From: Thiomicrorhabdus sp.
Lineage (GTDB): Bacteria; Pseudomonadota; Gammaproteobacteria; Thiomicrospirales; Thiomicrospiraceae
Length of the DNA stretch: 11,037 nucleotides
Assembly: GCA_015488565.1 (NCBI GenBank)
Contig: WFNQ01000241.1
Coordinates: 1 to 11,037, forward strand
Direction: 5' to 3'
Part shown: piece by piece, positions 1 to 6,064 of the stretch
Layout: every line of letters starts with the position of its first letter
How positions within the stretch are numbered: the stretch's first letter is position 1
Notes under the pieces: generated by a model
The model's input: the letters and a program-made list of their open reading frames with translations, nothing else
What the model was told of the DNA's origin: nothing
Databases searched by the model: none
Position numbers and translations under genes: made by a program

Positions 1-1453
1 GCGTGACAATAATGAGCGCCCCATCAAAGTCCTGTAACGCCATGTCTAATGCATCTCGGGTGTCCATGTCCAAATGGTTCGTTGGCTCATCCAAAATAAT
101 TAAATTGGGTTTTTGATACACAATAATGGCTAAGGCCAAACGGGCTTTTTCACCCCCAGAAAAGTGCTCAATCGAATCCAAACACTGCTCATTCGAAAAG
201 CCAAAACTACCCAAAAAATTACGTGCTTCTTGATCGTTTGGAGGCTCTGGCAGCATTAACAGATGTTGCAATGGGCTTTTTTCATAAATTAATGACTCAA
301 GCTGGTGCTGTGCAAAATAACCAAACTTCACCCCCCTGCTGATACTCACCTTACCACTTTCGGGCATCAAATCCCCTACCAACAGCTTAATTAAAGTGGA
401 TTTACCCGAACCATTCACCCCCACCAATCCAATTCGATCGCCTGCTCGAAGTGTTAAATCAACGCCCCTTAAAATCGACTTATTTTCATACGAAAAGTCC
501 ACTTTTTTTAAGCCAAGCATGGGATCGGGTTGGTGCTGGGGGGGAGAAAATTTAAAGGTAAACGGATTGCTGGCTTGTACGGCAGCCACTTCTTCCATCC
601 GTTCTAAGGCTTTTACACGACTTTGCGCTTGCTTGGCTTTACTGGCTTTGGCTTTAAACCGTTCAATAAAGCTTTTAAGGTGCTGCATTTGAACTTTCTG
701 TTTATCATGCAACGCTTGCTGTTGCATTAACTGCTCATTACGTTGTCGTTCAAATGAAGCAAAGTTACCCGAATAAAAGGTGATTTTTTGATTGTGAATG
801 TGCGCAATACCTTGCACCACTTGATCTAAAAAATCCCGATCGTGCGAAATAATTAAAATAGCACCGCCGTACGACTTTAACCATTGAATCAACCATGCGA
901 CCGCTTCAATGTCTAAATGGTTCGTTGGCTCATCAAGCAATAGCAAATCAGAGCGTTGCATCAATGCTCGAGCTAGCTTTAAACGAACTTGCCAACCTCC
1001 TGAAAATTCAGATATTTTTTTCTCAAAGTCTTCGACCGAAAATCCCAGCCCATAGAGCAGTTGACGTGCATTATTAGGCACAGAAAAACCATCAATTTTA
1101 TCCAACATATCGTAGGCTTTTACCAGCGCGTCATTGTCTTGAGACTGTTCAGAATGAGCAATCATCTGTTGCGCTTCTGCGTATTTGGTGTCACCAAAAC
1201 AGACATAATCCAGCGCATTTAAATCGAGTTGTTTTACCTCTTGTTCGACACTGCCAATCAACCAATTGGCTGGAATGCCCACCTGACCTTCGTCAATGGT
1301 ATGTTCACCTAACAGGGTTTTAAATAGCGTGGTTTTTCCCGTGCCATTTTGACCAATAAGGCCAATTTTTTGTCCTGGATGTACATTTAAACTCGCCGCT
1401 TGAAATAGAAGTTTTGTGCCCGCACGAATGGATAAGTTTTGAAGTGATAACAC
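1..1453 (-). CDS. yheS: ABC-F family ATPase, YheS type (C-terminus beyond window)
   Basis: This is a soluble protein with two ABC ATPase domains and no membrane segment. ABC-F proteins act on the ribosome, and the YheS subgroup is thought to act in translation, but its exact role is unsettled. About 484 residues are visible. Domain 1 has Walker A GQNGTGKTT (34-42), signature SGGWQ (151-155) and Walker B with DEPTNHLD (from 174). The basic inter-domain linker lies near 262-290, with FKAKASKAKQAQSRVKALER as its core. Domain 2 has Walker A GVNGSGKST (345-353), signature SGGEK (from 432) and DEPTNHLD (from 455). Both domains keep the catalytic glutamate. The sequence stops just before the second-domain switch histidine. 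E. coli YheS is about 637 residues, so roughly 150 residues are missing at the left edge. I chose the GTG at 1453: it lies 3 nt after the lolD stop, the frame is closed upstream by that same TAA, and AAGAGGT sits about 10 nt before it. It is probably cotranscribed with lolD. Confidence 0.9.
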   Translation of the reverse strand, partial: MLSLQNLSIRAGTKLLFQAASLNVHPGQKIGLIGQNGTGKTTLFKTLLGEHTIDEGQVGIPANWLIGSVEQEVKQLDLNALDYVCFGDTKYAEAQQMIAHSEQSQDNDALVKAYDMLDKIDGFSVPNNARQLLYGLGFSVEDFEKKISEFSGGWQVRLKLARALMQRSDLLLLDEPTNHLDIEAVAWLIQWLKSYGGAILIISHDRDFLDQVVQGIAHIHNQKITFYSGNFASFERQRNEQLMQQQALHDKQKVQMQHLKSFIERFKAKASKAKQAQSRVKALERMEEVAAVQASNPFTFKFSPPQHQPDPMLGLKKVDFSYENKSILRGVDLTLRAGDRIGLVGVNGSGKSTLIKLLVGDLMPESGKVSISRGVKFGYFAQHQLESLIYEKSPLQHLLMLPEPPNDQEARNFLGSFGFSNEQCLDSIEHFSGGEKARLALAIIVYQKPNLIILDEPTNHLDMDTRDALDMALQDFDGALIIVT

Positions 1454-1456
1454 AGA

Positions 1457-2140
1457 TTATTTGACCTCTTGAATGTGGCCACCAGACAGCCGTAACTGGC
1501 GATCCATTTTGCCTGCCAACGCTAAATCATGGGTAACAATCACCAGCGCCGTATTAAACTCTTGATTCAGCTCCAGTAGCAACTGAAATACCTGTTCGGC
1601 TGATGAATCATCCAAGTTCCCCGTTGGTTCATCGGCCAAAATGCACTTAGGTTCGGTAATCAACGCGCGAGCAATCGCCACTCGCTGACGCTCCCCTCCC
1701 GATAACTCACTCGGTTTATGGTGCATTCGGTCTGCCAATCCCACACGCTTAAGCAACGTCTCGGCTTGTGCTTGTGCCTTCTTCGCAGGGGTTCTTCTGA
1801 CTCTAAGTGGCAACATGACATTCTCAAGTGCCGTCAACTCAGGTAATAGATGGTGAAACTGATAAACAAACCCCATGTATTGATTTCGCAACCGACCACG
1901 CGGGGTGTCTTTCTCTTGAGAAAACGAATGGCCATTTAATAAAACCACGCCCTCATCAGGCTGATCGAGTCCCGCTAAAATATGCAATAAAGTACTTTTT
2001 CCTGAACCAGACGCGCCCACAATGGCCACTTTTTCACCTGGCTTAATCGCTAAATCCACCTCGGTAAATACGGTGGTGTGTACCGCCACCTCTTGAAATG
2101 ATTTCGATAGCCCTTTGGCTTGTAGTACAAACTCACTCAT
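1457..2140 (-). CDS. lolD: Lipoprotein-releasing system ATP-binding protein LolD
   Basis: This is the cytoplasmic ATPase of the Lol transporter, which pulls outer-membrane lipoproteins out of the inner membrane and hands them to the periplasmic carrier LolA. At 227 residues it is close to E. coli LolD (about 233). Visible motifs are Walker A GASGSGKST (42-50), the Q-loop region FVYQFHHLLPE (91-101), signature LSGGERQR (146-153), Walker B LADEPTGNLD (168-177) and the switch histidine in THDL (H204). The FVYQFHHLLPE stretch is typical of LolD and separates it from the related MacB and FtsE ATPases. The ATG overlaps the end of the permease gene by 8 nt (ATGAGTGA), so translation is probably coupled. 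A GAGG element lies about 9 nt upstream of the ATG. The stop codon is followed 3 nt later by the ABC-F start. Confidence 0.95.
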   Translation of the reverse strand: MSEFVLQAKGLSKSFQEVAVHTTVFTEVDLAIKPGEKVAIVGASGSGKSTLLHILAGLDQPDEGVVLLNGHSFSQEKDTPRGRLRNQYMGFVYQFHHLLPELTALENVMLPLRVRRTPAKKAQAQAETLLKRVGLADRMHHKPSELSGGERQRVAIARALITEPKCILADEPTGNLDDSSAEQVFQLLLELNQEFNTALVIVTHDLALAGKMDRQLRLSGGHIQEVK

Positions 2141-3386
2141 AACGTAGTGCCTCAGCAGGTTGAAGTTTGGCGGCTTTTCGAGCAGGATACAACGTCGCCA
2201 ACAGGGTTAAAACAAAAGCCAATCCTGTTACTGACCAAACATCACTCCACTCCACTTTAGAGGGAACACTGCTAATGTAATACACATCCGCAGGAAAAAA
2301 CTCAATCCCTAAAATCGTTTCAATAAAGGGAATAATCACATCAATATTAAAGGCCAAACTCAAGCCGCCCGCCAAGCCCATCAGTGAACCTAATACACCA
2401 ATCACCAGCCCTTGAATAATAAAAATGAGTTGAATACTAAAGGGCGATGCGCCAATGGTTCTCAATACTGCAATATCCCCCTGCTTATCCGTTACCACCA
2501 TCACCATGGTGGATACAATATTAAATGTGGCCACCATAATAATTAAAGCCAACACAATAAACATCATGCGCTTTTCCATCTCTATTGCTCTAAAAAAATT
2601 GGCGTGTTGCTGTGTCCAATCCTGCAAATACAATGTCTTGTCCGCCACTTTTGCCAATTGATTTTTGACCTTACCCACCAAAAACATATCGTCTAGTTTT
2701 AACTGCAGTGCACTGACCGAATCGCCATATTTAAAGACTTTTTTAGCATCATCAATATGAATAATGGCCAACCCACTGTCGTACTCGTGCATCCCCGCCT
2801 CAAACACCCCCACAATGGTAAAGCGTTTAATTCTGGGCACCATCCCCACGGGAGAGAACGTGCCTTGCGGGGCAATTAACGTCACCTTATCGCCCACTTC
2901 CGCCCCTAAACTCATCGCCAATTCATGCCCTAAAATCATGCGGTATTTTTTGGGCACTAAATCGGCCAAACGGCCATCATCCAACATTTTACTGTCAATG
3001 TCCGCCACACTATTTTCCAGCTCTGGCAGCACGCCACGAATAGCCACGCCTTTGACTTCACCCGCATGACTTAACATGCCCTGTTCCATAATATTAGGCG
3101 CGGCTCCCGTCACATGCGGTTGATTGATCATTTGGTTATAGAGCGAATCCCAATCTTCTAAGCGATTATTTTGCTCATTAATGGTCATGTGCGCGGTCAT
3201 GCCTAAAATACGGTCTCGCAACTCCTCTTGAAAACCATTCATAATCGACATAATGGTAATTAAAGCCGTCACGCCTAATGCAATCCCTACCATGGATGAA
3301 AAGGTGATAAAAGAGATGAACCCATTACGCCTTTTGGCTCGGGTGTATCGAAGCCCTAAAAAGAGCTCATAAGGAAGCTTAAACAT
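2133..3386 (-). CDS. lolF: Lipoprotein-releasing ABC transporter permease, LolF-like LolC/LolE hybrid
   Basis: This inner-membrane permease works with LolD to release lipoproteins to LolA. Its 417 residues show the MacB/LolC/E layout: a short cytoplasmic start, TM1 (about 25-50), a large periplasmic domain (about 51-270), then TM2 (273-298), TM3 (318-345) and TM4 (383-402). The segment FSPVGMVPRIKRF (177-189) aligns with the LolC Hook loop that recruits LolA. TM2 and the loop after it (TFNIVSTMVMVV, then DKQGDIAVLRTIGA) and the VYY...VEWSDV stretch before TM4 look like LolE, while the C-terminus PAEALRYE looks like LolC. Only one permease gene adjoins lolD here, whereas E. coli has lolC-lolD-lolE. 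That pattern fits LolF, which is expected to act as a homodimer. The ATG lacks a close ribosome-binding site: AAAGGT lies about 15 nt upstream, next to the stop of the preceding gene. A distant lolE gene outside the window cannot be excluded. Confidence 0.88.
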   Translation of the reverse strand: MFKLPYELFLGLRYTRAKRRNGFISFITFSSMVGIALGVTALITIMSIMNGFQEELRDRILGMTAHMTINEQNNRLEDWDSLYNQMINQPHVTGAAPNIMEQGMLSHAGEVKGVAIRGVLPELENSVADIDSKMLDDGRLADLVPKKYRMILGHELAMSLGAEVGDKVTLIAPQGTFSPVGMVPRIKRFTIVGVFEAGMHEYDSGLAIIHIDDAKKVFKYGDSVSALQLKLDDMFLVGKVKNQLAKVADKTLYLQDWTQQHANFFRAIEMEKRMMFIVLALIIMVATFNIVSTMVMVVTDKQGDIAVLRTIGASPFSIQLIFIIQGLVIGVLGSLMGLAGGLSLAFNIDVIIPFIETILGIEFFPADVYYISSVPSKVEWSDVWSVTGLAFVLTLLATLYPARKAAKLQPAEALRYE

Positions 3387-3412
3387 AAAAAATTTATAAA
3401 TACCTTTAAAAG

Positions 3413-4054
3413 TTAATGAGAGTCGTCCGAATCCTGTTTATGAACCGGATTAAACACGGGTAAACTGTAATTGGTTAAAATCGCCAAAATACGCAAACTA
3501 AAGACCACCACAATACATAAAATAACCGCCACTTCTTGTTGTTCAAACACGCTAGATGCCAACAGCATCACGCTTGCCCCAATAAAACTTGCGGTGGCGT
3601 AAATCTCTTTACGGAAGATCAACGGTACTTCACCCACCAAAACATCTCGAATCACCCCGCCTGCCGCCCCAGTCATAATCGCGGTCATAATAATAATCGG
3701 GTCACTCAAGCCTAAATCCATCGCTTTTTGTGCCCCAATCGCCGTAAATACCGCCAACCCCAACGCATCCAAATACAATAGCAAGCGCATAGGAGCGGTT
3801 TTAAACTTGGCGTAAAAAAACATAAACAGGGCTGCAATCACCACAATGTAAATATAATGAGGTTGCGTGACCCAAAAAACGGGTTGATCTAAAATCAGAT
3901 CGCGTAATGTCCCCCCCCCTATCGCCGTCACCATCGCAATCACAATCGCACCAAACAGATCCAACTGCTTACGACTGGCCGCCAGCAATCCTGTGATAGC
4001 AAACACCACCGTTCCCAGTAAATCCAATGCACTTATCGTCATATCAAAATTCAT
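3413..4054 (-). CDS. UPF0126/TRIC-like inner-membrane protein (YicG/YadS family)
   Basis: This small integral membrane protein (213 residues) consists of two homologous halves of about three helices each, like YicG and YadS of E. coli. The family has a fold like trimeric intracellular cation channels. Its bacterial substrate is not firmly established, so I give no specific function. The conserved glycine motifs are present in both halves: AIGGGTLRD (44-52) and GAAGGVIRD (129-137). LDALGLAVFTAIGAQKA (95-111) and LVGEVPLIFRKEIYA (139-153) are also family hallmarks. I start it at 4054 (MNFDMT): the alignment with YicG begins there, and a consensus promoter ends just upstream. The frame stays open to an ATG at 4177, but that start lies inside a terminator hairpin. 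M5 is another possible start. The three Gly codons of the first motif form an unbroken G9 tract (3911-3919). It is the first gene of the probable operon with the lol genes. Confidence 0.9.
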   Translation of the reverse strand: MNFDMTISALDLLGTVVFAITGLLAASRKQLDLFGAIVIAMVTAIGGGTLRDLILDQPVFWVTQPHYIYIVVIAALFMFFYAKFKTAPMRLLLYLDALGLAVFTAIGAQKAMDLGLSDPIIIMTAIMTGAAGGVIRDVLVGEVPLIFRKEIYATASFIGASVMLLASSVFEQQEVAVILCIVVVFSLRILAILTNYSLPVFNPVHKQDSDDSH

Positions 4055-4090
4055 GGGCACATTATAGAGAGTCTTGTTATAAAAAGACAA
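4055..4090 (-). promoter_or_regulatory. Sigma70-type promoter for the TRIC-like/lol operon, probably leaderless
   Basis: On the minus strand a -35 box TTGTCT (4085-4090) is followed by an 18-nt spacer and a perfect -10 box TATAAT (4061-4066). Only GTGCCC separates the -10 box from the ATG at 4054. A start 7 nt downstream of the -10 box would fall on the A of that ATG, giving a leaderless transcript. No Shine-Dalgarno sequence precedes the ATG, which agrees. The -35 box sits inside the T-rich tail of the hairpin just upstream. Confidence 0.6.
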
Positions 4091-4120
4091 AAAAGAGAGG
4101 GGACTATTTTTAGTACCCCC
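4081..4120 (-). terminator. Second terminator-like hairpin on the minus strand
   Basis: On the minus strand GGGG-T-ACTA pairs with TAGT-CCCC (4111-4119 with 4099-4106; one bulged T), with a loop of four A. TCTC and a T-rich run then extend to 4081. It could be a back-up terminator for the lysine-rich gene. The T run overlaps the -35 region of the next promoter, and the stem is weaker than that of the first terminator. Confidence 0.45.
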
Positions 4121-4148
4121 TTGAGGGAGATAAAATTTTACAATCAAT

Positions 4149-4190
4149 AAAAAACAAAAAACCCCTGATGTAAACAAACATCAAGGGTTT
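4149..4190 (-). terminator. Rho-independent terminator of the lysine-rich small gene
   Basis: On the minus strand AAACCCTTGATG (4190-4179) pairs with CATCAGGGGTTT (4170-4159): a 12-bp stem with one G-T wobble and an 8-nt loop. A T-rich tract (4158-4151, TTTGTTTT) follows. It lies 26 nt after the stop of the small gene. The plus-strand side has no T run, so it should act only on minus-strand transcripts. Confidence 0.85.
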
Positions 4191-4216
4191 AAAATAAAAC
4201 GGTAGGACTCAATAAA

Positions 4217-4432
4217 TTACTTTGTGGCTTTTTTAACCACTTTTTTAGCCACCGCTTTAATTTTGCCTTTTTTAGAAAGGCCTTTTTTAACCGCTTTCTT
4301 AACCGCGACTTTAACAATGGTTTTCGCGTCTTTTTTCTTAAACCCAGCTTTTTCAGCGGCTTTTTCAGCTGCTTTGGCTGCAATTTTTTTAACTAACTTT
4401 TTTGCTAATGATTTTTTAACCGATTTTGCCAT
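4217..4432 (-). CDS. Lysine/alanine-rich histone H1-like small basic protein
   Basis: This 71-residue protein has 28 lysines, 15 alanines, only three acidic residues (E23, E27, D35) and no arginine. KK pairs recur every 3 to 5 residues, and two AAEK repeats lie at 21-28. The composition resembles histone H1-like and AlgP-type tails, so binding to DNA or another polyanion is plausible, but I do not recognise a defined family. A short non-repetitive core, GFKKKDAKTIV (30-40), could help family searches. It has no signal peptide or membrane segment, although a cationic helical protein could also touch membranes. Support for a real gene is good: AAGGAGT 8 nt before the ATG, and a strong intrinsic terminator 26 nt after the stop. 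It lies 86 nt downstream of the sulfide oxidoreductase gene with no visible terminator between them, so read-through is possible. The opposite strand has an equally long frame, which is a by-product of the lysine codons. Confidence 0.8.
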   Translation of the reverse strand: MAKSVKKSLAKKLVKKIAAKAAEKAAEKAGFKKKDAKTIVKVAVKKAVKKGLSKKGKIKAVAKKVVKKATK

Positions 4433-4440
4433 GACTTAGA

Positions 4441-4447
4441 ACTCCTT
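4441..4447 (-). promoter_or_regulatory. Strong Shine-Dalgarno site of the lysine-rich gene
   Basis: AAGGAGT on the minus strand lies 8 nt before the ATG at 4432. It is one of the best ribosome-binding sites in the window. It fixes the start codon and supports high expression of the small basic protein. Confidence 0.8.
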
Positions 4448-4459
4448 GTGAAAATTAAG

Positions 4460-4506
4460 ATAATTACTTGGGTATACATAATTACTTAGGTAAAGATTAA
4501 GTATAC
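4460..4506 (-). promoter_or_regulatory. Repeat-containing 5' region of the lysine-rich gene (possible operator)
   Basis: Two adjacent 18-bp units (4460-4477 and 4478-4495) match at 15 of 18 positions and share ATAATTACTT exactly. Two copies of the palindrome GTATAC (4472-4477 and 4501-4506) lie with centres 29 bp apart. TACTTA and TAAGTA (minus strand) can also form a short hairpin. Together these suggest regulator binding or promoter elements between the sulfide oxidoreductase gene and the small gene. No convincing -35/-10 pair stands out, so this is a structural observation rather than a proven promoter. Confidence 0.35.
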
Positions 4507-4518
4507 TCCAAACTCGAC

Positions 4519-5838
4519 CTATTTATCGTCCGATTTTAAACGATGAATCCCCATCATTTTCAGTACATACTTTTGATAAACCGGTTCTGAGACGCCCGCC
4601 TTCATATTGCGTATAAAATATTTTTCAAAGGCAATCTTAGCCAAATGCACCCACTTTCCTTTTTTAGCCCACGTTACGTTACGGGGGGGTATTTGAGGGA
4701 GTGCCACAAATGCCACGCCCGTATCCCCCATATCCGCCAAACAAAACGCATTCCATGTCGGTTCTGCATTCGCTTCTCTGCCGCTTAAGTTCTCCTGAAT
4801 ATTCTGGCTAATGGCGCTAACCATCGACTCAATCATTAAACCTGTTTTAGGCGTACCGCAGGGTACGGGGCAATTTGTATCTACGGGTGCGATGGCAATC
4901 CCCACGCCCAGTGCATAAATATTATGATAGGTTGGGTTGCGGCTAAACTCATCTACTTTAACAAACCCTCTAGGATTCACCAAAGGTCCACCCATTTTTT
5001 CAGGATCGACATCCACCATCTCCTGTAAAAACTTAGAGCCTTTAAATGCGGGTAACATCATAGAGTGCTTAAACGGCAGTTCATGCTCTTCAACCACATC
5101 GCCTTGCTGGTTATACTCACTTACAAACATTAAGCCATCTTCAACTTTAGTGACTTTGGCATTACAAATCCACTTAATATGGCGCTGACGCATTTCAGAT
5201 TCCATTAACCCTTTTGAGTCCCCAACCCCACCTAAACCAAGGTGCCCAATATAAGGCTCTGAGGTCACAAAAGTCATGGGCACTTGATTACGAATTTTAC
5301 GTTTACGTAAATCCGTTTCCATAATCATGGCAAATTCATACGCGGGACCAAAACAAGACGCACCCTGTACCGCACCCACCACAATCGGGCCAGGGTCGTC
5401 ACAAAAACTCTCCCACTGCTCATAAGCTTCCGTGGCATGAGGCGTGGTACAAATCGAGGTGGTAAACCCTCCCTGACTTTTCGGCCCCAGCCCCTCTACC
5501 TCGTGAAATGCCAATGTTGGCCCCGTAGCCAGCACCAAATAATCGTAAGCCATTTCAGAGCCATCACCCAAAGTGATTTTGTTATTAAGTGGATCAATAC
5601 CCGTACACGTTTGATGATAAAACTCAATGCCTTTACGGGTTAAGTAAGGTTCAAGCTTGAAAGAGATCTCTTCAGGCGTTCGCCAACCGACCGCCACCCA
5701 AGGGTTGGAAGGAATAAAGTTAAACGACTCCACCGCACTCACCACCTTAATGGTGTGCCCTTTGTCCAAATGTTTTCTCAGGTCATAAGACATGGGCAAT
5801 CCACCCGTGCTTGCACCCACCACCACCACTGTTGCCAT
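4519..5838 (-). CDS. sqr: Sulfide:quinone oxidoreductase (type I-like)
   Basis: This FAD enzyme on the cytoplasmic membrane oxidises sulfide to sulfane sulfur/polysulfide and passes electrons to the quinone pool. Its 439 residues are close to the Acidithiobacillus ferrooxidans enzyme from memory. The FAD dinucleotide site is VVGASTGG (6-13), and a second nucleotide-binding loop is VVGAVQGASCFGPAYEFA (153-170). The three redox cysteines of that enzyme (C128, C160, C356) correspond to C130, C162 and C366. The active-site histidine in EPYIGHLG (H199) is kept. The C-terminal amphipathic helices (about 394-430, WVHLAKIAFEKYFIR) are the probable membrane anchor. Unusually, the PVPxGxPKTG loop has two extra cysteines, C323 and C327 (CPVPCG). 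I start at 5838 because MATVVVVGA opens the first beta strand and AGGAAAG lies 5 nt upstream; the in-frame ATG at 5883 adds 15 residues with no counterpart. It diverges from mfd. Confidence 0.93.
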   Translation of the reverse strand: MATVVVVGASTGGLPMSYDLRKHLDKGHTIKVVSAVESFNFIPSNPWVAVGWRTPEEISFKLEPYLTRKGIEFYHQTCTGIDPLNNKITLGDGSEMAYDYLVLATGPTLAFHEVEGLGPKSQGGFTTSICTTPHATEAYEQWESFCDDPGPIVVGAVQGASCFGPAYEFAMIMETDLRKRKIRNQVPMTFVTSEPYIGHLGLGGVGDSKGLMESEMRQRHIKWICNAKVTKVEDGLMFVSEYNQQGDVVEEHELPFKHSMMLPAFKGSKFLQEMVDVDPEKMGGPLVNPRGFVKVDEFSRNPTYHNIYALGVGIAIAPVDTNCPVPCGTPKTGLMIESMVSAISQNIQENLSGREANAEPTWNAFCLADMGDTGVAFVALPQIPPRNVTWAKKGKWVHLAKIAFEKYFIRNMKAGVSEPVYQKYVLKMMGIHRLKSDDK

Positions 5839-5881
5839 AATAACTTTCCTATCGTGAATAAAATATTGACATAAAAATACC

Positions 5882-5910
5882 ATACTAAACCATCTTTACC
5901 CCCAAATGAA
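5882..5910 (-). promoter_or_regulatory. Candidate promoter of the sulfide:quinone oxidoreductase gene
   Basis: On the minus strand TTCATT (5905-5910), a 17-nt spacer and TAGTAT (5882-5887) form a weak sigma70-like pair. They would give a 5' leader of about 37 nt before the ATG at 5838. Matches to consensus are 3/6 and 4/6, so the assignment is tentative. Confidence 0.3.
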
Positions 5911-5995
5911 CCCCCATCGCTTTAGGCACATTAAAATCACAAGCGCTATTAGGCTGTACCCCTCTAAAAAAAATGAATTAAGGGAAATTTTTCCT

Positions 5996-6030
5996 TTGCA
6001 CTTTTTTTCCCCCCCCAGTAGTTTAAAATA
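5996..6030 (+). promoter_or_regulatory. Homopolymer-rich region upstream of mfd, possible promoter
   Basis: A T7 run (6002-6008) is followed directly by a C8 run (6009-6016), then by TAAAAT (6024-6029), a plausible -10 box 35 nt before the mfd ATG. TTGCAC (5996-6001) resembles a -35 box, but the spacing is 22 nt, which is too long as written. Loss of a few bases from the homopolymers would bring it towards 17-19 nt. Confidence 0.3.
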
Positions 6031-6064
6031 CCCCTCTCATTTTCATTGAACACACTAAGACTTT

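Noticed and set aside
538..544. G7 runs at 538-544 and 4683-4689
   Set aside because: They encode Pro-Pro in ABC-F and in the sulfide oxidoreductase. They are shorter than the G9 run and near chance for CCC CCC codons.
72..934. Identical 20-bp direct repeats at 72-91 and 915-934
   Set aside because: They encode the same Walker B DEPTNHLD motif in the two ABC domains, so protein conservation explains them.
4055..4177. Extended N-terminus of the TRIC-like protein from an ATG at 4177
   Set aside because: The extension starts inside a terminator hairpin, crosses the promoter, has no counterpart in YicG/YadS and lacks a ribosome-binding site.
4224..4439. 71-residue hydrophobic open frame on the plus strand opposite the lysine-rich gene
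   Set aside because: Lysine and alanine codons read in reverse give Phe, Leu and Ala codons. There is no plus-strand ribosome-binding site, while the minus frame has strong start and stop signals.
5839..5883. Longer start of the sulfide:quinone oxidoreductase at 5883
   Set aside because: The family begins directly at the FAD-binding strand, and the good AGGAAAG site precedes the ATG at 5838.
5965..6008. A-rich/T-rich weak hairpin in the sqr-mfd gap as a terminator
   Set aside because: Both flanking genes point away from it, so there is no transcript to terminate. The stem is short and AT-rich.
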